From contig CACIWQ010000002.1 in assembly GCA_902590395.1 (NCBI GenBank), positions 57,288 through 121,287 on the forward strand: a stretch of 64,000 bases of DNA, read 5' to 3'. The stretch is from an uncultured Pelagibacteraceae bacterium. Its GTDB lineage: Bacteria > Pseudomonadota > Alphaproteobacteria > Pelagibacterales > Pelagibacteraceae. Below are positions 58,374-64,000 of this stretch, piece after piece (position 1 is the stretch's first letter; each line of letters opens with the position of its first letter). The translations under genes were made by a program, and so were the position numbers. The notes below the pieces were generated by a model. It was given only the letters and a program-made list of their open reading frames with translations, had not been told where the DNA came from and searched no databases.

Positions 58374-58469
58374 TTTAAACTAGACACAGGACTAGATCGT
58401 TTTGGGATAAATCAAGTGTATAATTATGTGAGTCAAGATGACTCGATTATAATCATCTACTAGTTTAAA
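58374..58469. promoter_or_regulatory. Nested inverted repeats upstream of dcm-like gene (candidate autoregulatory operator)
   Basis: Outer TTTAAACTAG (58374-58383)/CTAGTTTAAA (58460-58469); inner GAGTCA-AGA-TGACTC (58430-58444) just after TATAAT. Confidence 0.5.
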
Positions 58470-58488
58470 TAAATATGTATGATTCTAT

Positions 58489-59403
58489 ATGAATAAAAAA
58501 TTAAAATTTATTGATTTATTTGCTGGTATTGGAGGATTTCACTTAGCTTTAAATTCTTTAGGAATGAAATGTGTGTTTACTTCTGAAATAGATGAATTTG
58601 CTAGGAAAACTTACGCAGCAAATTTTAAAGAAACTTATTTAAACGATCCAAATTTATTTGCTGGCGATATTTGGAAAGTAAATTTTAAAAAAATACCTGA
58701 TTTTGACATTTTATGTGCTGGTTTCCCCTGCCAGCCTTTTTCTCAGGCAGGACACAAAAGAGGGTTTAAAGATAATAAAGACGGTAATTTATTTTTTTCA
58801 ATTGAAGAAATTTTAAGGATTAAAAAGCCTAGAGCTTTCTTTTTAGAAAACGTAAGACATTTAAAAAATCATGACAAAGGGCGCACTTTTAAAATTATAT
58901 ATAAAGCGCTTCAAAATTTAAATTATACTTTTGATTATAAGATAATTAAAGCTTCCGACTTTGGTCTTCCCCAGCACAGGCCAAGAGTATATATGGTTGG
59001 TTTTTACAAACCATATTTAAAGGAAATGTACCAAGAATTAGGTTTTACCTATCCTAGAGAAATCCCTTTGAAAAAAACAGTTTCTGATATTTTTGGAGGT
59101 TTTGTTTCAACCGATATGAAGGGTAAAAAAGAAAGAAAAATAGGATTTACTTTAAGAGTTGGGGGCGGAAGATCACCAATTATGGATAGAAGAAATTGGG
59201 ATGGCTATATCGTGAATAAAAAAGTTGTGAGAATAAAACCCAAACAAGGTCTTAAAATGATGGGTTTTCCTAAATCTTTTAAAATGCCAGTTTCTGAAAA
59301 CCAAGCCATGAAACAATTGGGAAATTCAGTAGCTGTGAATGTTGTAAGAGAAGTTGGAAAAGAGATTCAAAGTCATTTAGAACATTACGCTAAAAAAATT
59401 TAA
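58489..59403 (+). CDS. DNA (cytosine-5-)-methyltransferase
   Basis: LKFIDLFAGIGGFHLAL, AGFPCQPFSQAG, FFLENV, QHRPRVYMVGF, QLGNSVAVNVV. Confidence 0.95.
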   Translation: MNKKLKFIDLFAGIGGFHLALNSLGMKCVFTSEIDEFARKTYAANFKETYLNDPNLFAGDIWKVNFKKIPDFDILCAGFPCQPFSQAGHKRGFKDNKDGNLFFSIEEILRIKKPRAFFLENVRHLKNHDKGRTFKIIYKALQNLNYTFDYKIIKASDFGLPQHRPRVYMVGFYKPYLKEMYQELGFTYPREIPLKKTVSDIFGGFVSTDMKGKKERKIGFTLRVGGGRSPIMDRRNWDGYIVNKKVVRIKPKQGLKMMGFPKSFKMPVSENQAMKQLGNSVAVNVVREVGKEIQSHLEHYAKKI

Positions 59404-59413
59404 TCGATTTATA

Positions 59414-60010
59414 TTATTCTAAATTATGTTTTTCGTATACTTTAAGTAAATCATTTAAAAATTTTTCTGCTTTTTCATCTTTATTTTTTTTTGATACTAC
59501 TAAGTAATTTTTAAACATATTTTTTCCAAATGAGCTTGTTTTAAGATTTTTCTTTCTATTATTGCACACTGTGCATAAAGTAATTCCATTTTCATAAATG
59601 CCTTCACCACCATCATCTTCAGGTATTATGTGATCAACGGCCAAAGGTTCTTTTTGTGTTTCTTTTTTTTTACACCATTGACACTGATAATTGTCTCTTT
59701 TTTTAATCTTATTTTTTGTTAATTGATTAAAAGGACTTTTAAGTTTCACTCGTTTTTTACCAGGTCGAAATATATATGTGCCTCTTTTTGATTTTTCTAC
59801 TATTCCATTTAGCTGCGAGTCACCATATTTTGGTAAATTTCTTATTGTTCTGTGCGTATAAATTTTATTAGACCCTGTGTCTTTTTCATAAGCAGTTTTT
59901 ATTTCACTATCCATTTCTGATAGTTGAAAATATTTGTTATGATTTTCTTCATTCTTAAAAAAATCAATTATATATTGTTTTTTTGTTTTTTCTTTTTTTT
60001 TAGTCATCAA
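59414..60010 (-). CDS. HNH endonuclease domain protein (candidate restriction endonuclease)
   Basis: RDNYQCQWCKKKETQKEPLAVDHIIPEDDGGEGIYENGITLCTVCNNRK; convergent with the methyltransferase. Confidence 0.85.
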   Translation of the reverse strand: MMTKKKEKTKKQYIIDFFKNEENHNKYFQLSEMDSEIKTAYEKDTGSNKIYTHRTIRNLPKYGDSQLNGIVEKSKRGTYIFRPGKKRVKLKSPFNQLTKNKIKKRDNYQCQWCKKKETQKEPLAVDHIIPEDDGGEGIYENGITLCTVCNNRKKNLKTSSFGKNMFKNYLVVSKKNKDEKAEKFLNDLLKVYEKHNLE

Positions 60011-60105
60011 AAATTATTATTTAACTTTCTTATAATTCCATCCACACCTAGTAATTAAATGTTACTTGAAATTTTATAATAAATGATTATATTGAGTTTA
60101 TAAAT

Positions 60106-60174
60106 TGAAAGGAAAGAGCATTTATCACTGTTTTTAAGTAGATGTTCTTGCAGTATAAATACTCTTTCCTTTCA
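60106..60174. other. 69-nt hairpin-forming inverted repeat with 20-bp arms
   Basis: TGAAAGGAAAGAGCATTTAT ... ATAAATACTCTTTCCTTTCA, 19/20 pairs, 29-nt loop. Confidence 0.6.
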
Positions 60175-60290
60175 CGCGTATAACTAAAAAAAAACAAAGC
60201 TTTATGTTTTGTTATTAGGCAAGATACATCTATAGCGTTTATAGTTTTTTATTTTTCCTTTTGGTGAATCTAAAGCTCGAAAGGAAAAAC

Positions 60291-60563
60291 ATGAAAGTTA
60301 AAAAAAATAGCAATAAATTCAAAAAATCAGAAAATGAGAAATTAGTAAGGCTTTTAGCTTTGCTATCTCCTGAGGATCATCAGCTTTTTCTAAACCAAGT
60401 TGATGAAACAATTTGTTATGTATTTTCACTCGACCAAAAGGACCTTCCATGGATCAATCCCAACAAACATGAAGATAATTGGAAAAACTTTATGATGTCC
60501 GTGAGACTAGGTGTTATGAAAATTACTTACGAATATATGAAAAAAGAAAGAACGGTGCATTAA
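60291..60563 (+). CDS. Hypothetical protein, about 90 aa
   Basis: ATG start after aaaggaaa; MKVKKNSNKFKKSENEKLVRLLALLSPEDHQLF...; next ORF starts at its stop. Confidence 0.55.
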   Translation: MKVKKNSNKFKKSENEKLVRLLALLSPEDHQLFLNQVDETICYVFSLDQKDLPWINPNKHEDNWKNFMMSVRLGVMKITYEYMKKERTVH

Positions 60564-60868
60564 TGGATAAAATATATAAAAAAAAATACTCTACTTATGT
60601 TTTAAAAGAAAGATTAGCTAATAGAAAAGAGTGGGCAACCTATTTTTCTGAAGTCTTGCTGCACAAAGATATTACTGAGCAAGTTTCGAAAGAGTTTTAC
60701 AAAAATAGACCTCTATTATCATTTGTTTTCAAACTTTATTTCTTGCCAATAAACTTTTTAAATTATCTTTCAAAACTTAGAACATGGCATTACTATAAAA
60801 AGTGTGAAAAAGAAATTGAAATACTTAAAAATGAAATTGGTCAAAACATAAAAAATGAGGTTAAGTAA
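60563..60868 (+). CDS. Hypothetical protein, about 101 aa
   Basis: TAATG overlap with upstream ORF; MDKIYKKKYSTYVLKERLANRKEW... Confidence 0.55.
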   Translation: MDKIYKKKYSTYVLKERLANRKEWATYFSEVLLHKDITEQVSKEFYKNRPLLSFVFKLYFLPINFLNYLSKLRTWHYYKKCEKEIEILKNEIGQNIKNEVK

Positions 60869-63800
60869 AGATAAAATTTTATATTCACCTACTGACTTAA
60901 ATAACTTTGTCTCTTGTAAATATCATATTAAAAATGATCTTCTTGCTGACGAAAAAAAATTAAAAAAAAGAGAGATTAGCGCTGATTTAAAATTAAGAAT
61001 TAAGTATGGAATAGAGCATGAGACAAAACATTTTAAATTATTTAAAAACAAACATAATCAAAGCATTACAATAAACGACAAATTATCAGATGAAAAAAGG
61101 TTTGATGCAACCAAGCAGGCTTTAACTAAAGGTTATAAACTTATTTATAAAGCTTATTTTATTGAAAAAAATTTTAGAGGTGAAGCTGATTTTTTATTGA
61201 AAGTAAATACTAAATCTGATTTAGGCAACTATAGTTATGAAGTATACGATACAAAAATCACTAAAAACCTTAGACCTAAACATGTCTTACAAATAACTGG
61301 TTACTCATACTTACTTGGTAAAATACAAAATCTACTACCGAGACACATGTATTTAATTGATGGCAATAATAAATTTAATAAATACAAAGTTAATGAATTT
61401 ATTGATTACTTTACATACACTCGAAACAGGTTTGAAAATCTTTTACCAAAATTAAAAAAATCAGATATCTACCCAGAAAAATGTTCTTACTGTCAGTATT
61501 GCCCATGGTTAGATGTCTGTGAAAAAAGATGGGAAGATGATAATTATATCAACCAAGTTGCTAAAATTAATAAGTCACAAGTTGTAAAATTAAAAAAAGA
61601 GAAAATTAAAACAGTTGAAGCTTTAGCTAAAACAAGTGCAAATAAAATTAAATCCAAAATAAATCCGTCTACAAAAATAAAACTTGTACAACAGGCTAAA
61701 TTACAAGAAGAAAAGCGGCTTACTGGAAAAAGCAAATTTATTTTTAACGAAACAGAAGCAGGTAGGGGTTTTTACAGATTGCCAAAAGAAAATGAAGGAG
61801 ATATTTTTTATGATATTGAAGGTTTTCCACAATCAGAAAAGAGACCCTTTGAATACTTACATGGTATTTTTTATTTAAATAATAAAAAAAATGAATATAA
61901 AAGTTTTATAGTTAAAAAATATCAACAAAGTGAAGAAAAAAGAATTTTTGAGGAATTAATACATTTTTTAAAAAAACATTTTGATAAATACCCAGACGCT
62001 TTTATTTATCATTATAATGATTATGAAAAACGAGCACTCAAAGATCTTTCTAACGAATACTCTTCAACCTTTCCAGAGGGAGTAAATCTGATTGATAAAT
62101 TATTAAGGCAAGAAAAATTTATAGATTTATATAGAGTTGTTGAACAGTGTATGCAAACGTCTGAAAAAGATCTTTCGCTTAAAACAATTGAAAAGTTCTA
62201 TCGTAAAGAAAGAGTTGCAAAAGTAAAAACTGCTGATGATAGTATTAGGTTGTTTGATGACTGGTGCGCGACCAATGATCAAAAATTAATGAAGGATATA
62301 ATGAGTTATAATGAAGAGGATACCGTTTCTACTTATGATCTAAGAAAATTCTTGCTTGAACATAAGCCTGATAATATTCCTGATTTTTCACAAAGCGATG
62401 AAGAAAAAGACATGAATTCTGAATTTAAAGATTTTGAAAAAAAAGAAATTGATTTAATTAATCAATTAGAAAAAAAAAGAAATAAAGAGAATACAAAAAT
62501 TGTAGACGATCTAATTAGCCTTGTGGGTTTTCATAGACGTGAGGCAAAACCAGATATTTGGGCTTATTACGATAGAATGAGAAAATCTCCAGAAGAACTT
62601 GAAGATGATCCAGAGTGTATTGGAAATTGTGTTCTTATAAAAGAAATAGCTGAGGAAAATCCTAAAAGAAAAAGATTTAAATATAAGTTCAATGACCAAA
62701 ATTTTAAGATTAAGGAAGGAACCTATGCATCTGATATTTTTGAAAAAGGTATTGGTAAAATAGAAAAAATAGAAGAATTGGATGAAAATGAAAATTTTAT
62801 AGAAATATCTATAGAAAAAAGAAAATTAGCCTTAAGAGACGGGATGCCTAAAATCGCAAACCTAGGACCCCCGAGCAGTCCAAAGACAGGGGTAATATCT
62901 GCGGCATTATACAAATTCATTGAAGATTTTTCGAACAATAAAAAAACGAAATATAAATGTATTGAAGACTTTTTAAAAAACAACTATCCAGATATTAAAT
63001 CTTTAAAATCTGGAGAAGCTATTATTGATTATTCAAAAGATATTATTGATGAATCCACTAACGCTGTTAAAAAACTTAATTCATCTTTTTTATTAATTCA
63101 AGGACCACCAGGTGCTGGTAAAACATATACTTCTGCAAAAATTATACTAAACTTAATTAAGGATAAAAAAAAGGTTGGAATAAATAGCAACTCACATAAA
63201 GCGATAAACAATCTTTTACTTAAAATTGAGGAGTTGGCAGCAGAAGAAAATTTCAAATTTGAAGGTTTTAAAAAATCTTCAAAGGAAATTGATAAATTTA
63301 ATGGAAAAAATATTAGGGAATCACGCATCGAATTAGTTACAAAAAATTGTCTAATATATGCTGGAACAGCTTGGCTATTCTCCGACCCAAGATTAGATCA
63401 AAAATTAGACTATGTTTTTATTGATGAAGCTGGACAAGTATCATTGGCAAATTCAATAGCTATTGCCACGAGTACAAAAAATATAGTTCTTATTGGTGAT
63501 CAAATGCAACTTTCTCAACCTATTAAAGGAACGCACTCTAAAAACTCAGGTAAAAGTTCTTTAAACTTTTTATTAGAAGATCATGACACGATTCCCCATA
63601 ACAGAGGTATATTTTTAGATAAAACAAGAAGGTTAAATGAAAAAATATGTAAATATGTTTCTGATAGTTTTTATGAATCAAGATTAAAACCACACGCAAT
63701 TACTTACGAAAGAAAAGTTTCTTTATCACTTAAGGATATTGGAAATGAAGGCATTTACTATTTGCCAGCCACTCATAGTGATTGTACTCAAAAATCTGAT

Positions 63801-64000
63801 GAAGAATCTAAAACTATTAAAAAATATTTTGATAAAATTAAAGGTAAAGAGATAGTAGAAAGTAGTAAAAAAAGTAAAATTACCAATGATGATGTAATGG
63901 TAGTTGCCCCCTTTAATATGCAAGTAAACCATTTAACTAAAGTGTTAGGTAAAGGATCTAGAGTGGGTACGATAGATAAATTTCAAGGTCAAGAAGCTAA
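60855..64000 (+). CDS. TM0106-type RecB-like nuclease / RNase H-like / Dna2-like superfamily 1 helicase, truncated by window end
   Basis: Open frame from ATG 60855 to window end; EVYDTKITK nuclease motif, CSYCQYCPWLDVC cysteines, GDIFYDIEG, GPPGAGKT, VFIDEAGQVS, IGDQMQLSQP, TIDKFQGQEA. Confidence 0.85.
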   Translation, partial: MRLSKDKILYSPTDLNNFVSCKYHIKNDLLADEKKLKKREISADLKLRIKYGIEHETKHFKLFKNKHNQSITINDKLSDEKRFDATKQALTKGYKLIYKAYFIEKNFRGEADFLLKVNTKSDLGNYSYEVYDTKITKNLRPKHVLQITGYSYLLGKIQNLLPRHMYLIDGNNKFNKYKVNEFIDYFTYTRNRFENLLPKLKKSDIYPEKCSYCQYCPWLDVCEKRWEDDNYINQVAKINKSQVVKLKKEKIKTVEALAKTSANKIKSKINPSTKIKLVQQAKLQEEKRLTGKSKFIFNETEAGRGFYRLPKENEGDIFYDIEGFPQSEKRPFEYLHGIFYLNNKKNEYKSFIVKKYQQSEEKRIFEELIHFLKKHFDKYPDAFIYHYNDYEKRALKDLSNEYSSTFPEGVNLIDKLLRQEKFIDLYRVVEQCMQTSEKDLSLKTIEKFYRKERVAKVKTADDSIRLFDDWCATNDQKLMKDIMSYNEEDTVSTYDLRKFLLEHKPDNIPDFSQSDEEKDMNSEFKDFEKKEIDLINQLEKKRNKENTKIVDDLISLVGFHRREAKPDIWAYYDRMRKSPEELEDDPECIGNCVLIKEIAEENPKRKRFKYKFNDQNFKIKEGTYASDIFEKGIGKIEKIEELDENENFIEISIEKRKLALRDGMPKIANLGPPSSPKTGVISAALYKFIEDFSNNKKTKYKCIEDFLKNNYPDIKSLKSGEAIIDYSKDIIDESTNAVKKLNSSFLLIQGPPGAGKTYTSAKIILNLIKDKKKVGINSNSHKAINNLLLKIEELAAEENFKFEGFKKSSKEIDKFNGKNIRESRIELVTKNCLIYAGTAWLFSDPRLDQKLDYVFIDEAGQVSLANSIAIATSTKNIVLIGDQMQLSQPIKGTHSKNSGKSSLNFLLEDHDTIPHNRGIFLDKTRRLNEKICKYVSDSFYESRLKPHAITYERKVSLSLKDIGNEGIYYLPATHSDCTQKSDEESKTIKKYFDKIKGKEIVESSKKSKITNDDVMVVAPFNMQVNHLTKVLGKGSRVGTIDKFQGQEA

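Noticed and set aside
7-64000. CRISPR array, tRNA or rRNA genes
   Set aside because: No regularly spaced repeat-spacer pattern, no TPsiC-like tRNA signature in intergenic gaps, no rRNA segment recognised by eye; a tRNAscan-SE/Infernal run would be decisive

Overview
This is an AT-rich, gene-dense chromosomal window that looks like a SAR11/Pelagibacterales-type marine alphaproteobacterium (inferred from gene content and compactness, not tested). About 55 kb of it is devoted to methylated amines and quaternary ammonium compounds: TmoXWV-like ABC transport, a TMAO demethylase-like protein (DUF1989+GcvT), two type-III-like glutamine synthetase/GmaS-family ligases with GlxBCD/MgsABC, an ammonium transporter, two betaine-homocysteine methyltransferase-like enzymes, two dimethylglycine dehydrogenase-like enzymes, a choline dehydrogenase-like GMC oxidoreductase, a second betaine ABC transporter, a BKACE/thioesterase pair, and gamma-butyrobetaine-hydroxylase-like dioxygenases. 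The most notable items are: (1) a TmpA/TmpB-like dioxygenase plus HD-oxygenase pair next to a separate PhnZ-like HD oxygenase (47.0-50.2 kb), suggesting trimethylaminoethylphosphonate-type C-P cleavage yielding glycine betaine; (2) a tandem SAM-II plus SAM-V riboswitch leader with a terminator/antiterminator before one BHMT gene; (3) two copies of a 172-bp direct repeat, each starting exactly at an ATGA overlap with the preceding gene and containing decamer iterons, flanking an aldolase-DUF115-like/kdsB cassette; (4) a dcm/HNH restriction-modification-like pair followed by a TM0106-type RecB nuclease/Dna2-like helicase truncated at the window edge; (5) tandem small hydrophobic paralogues with structured leader and spacer. 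No tRNA, rRNA, CRISPR array, transposase or integrase was recognised.
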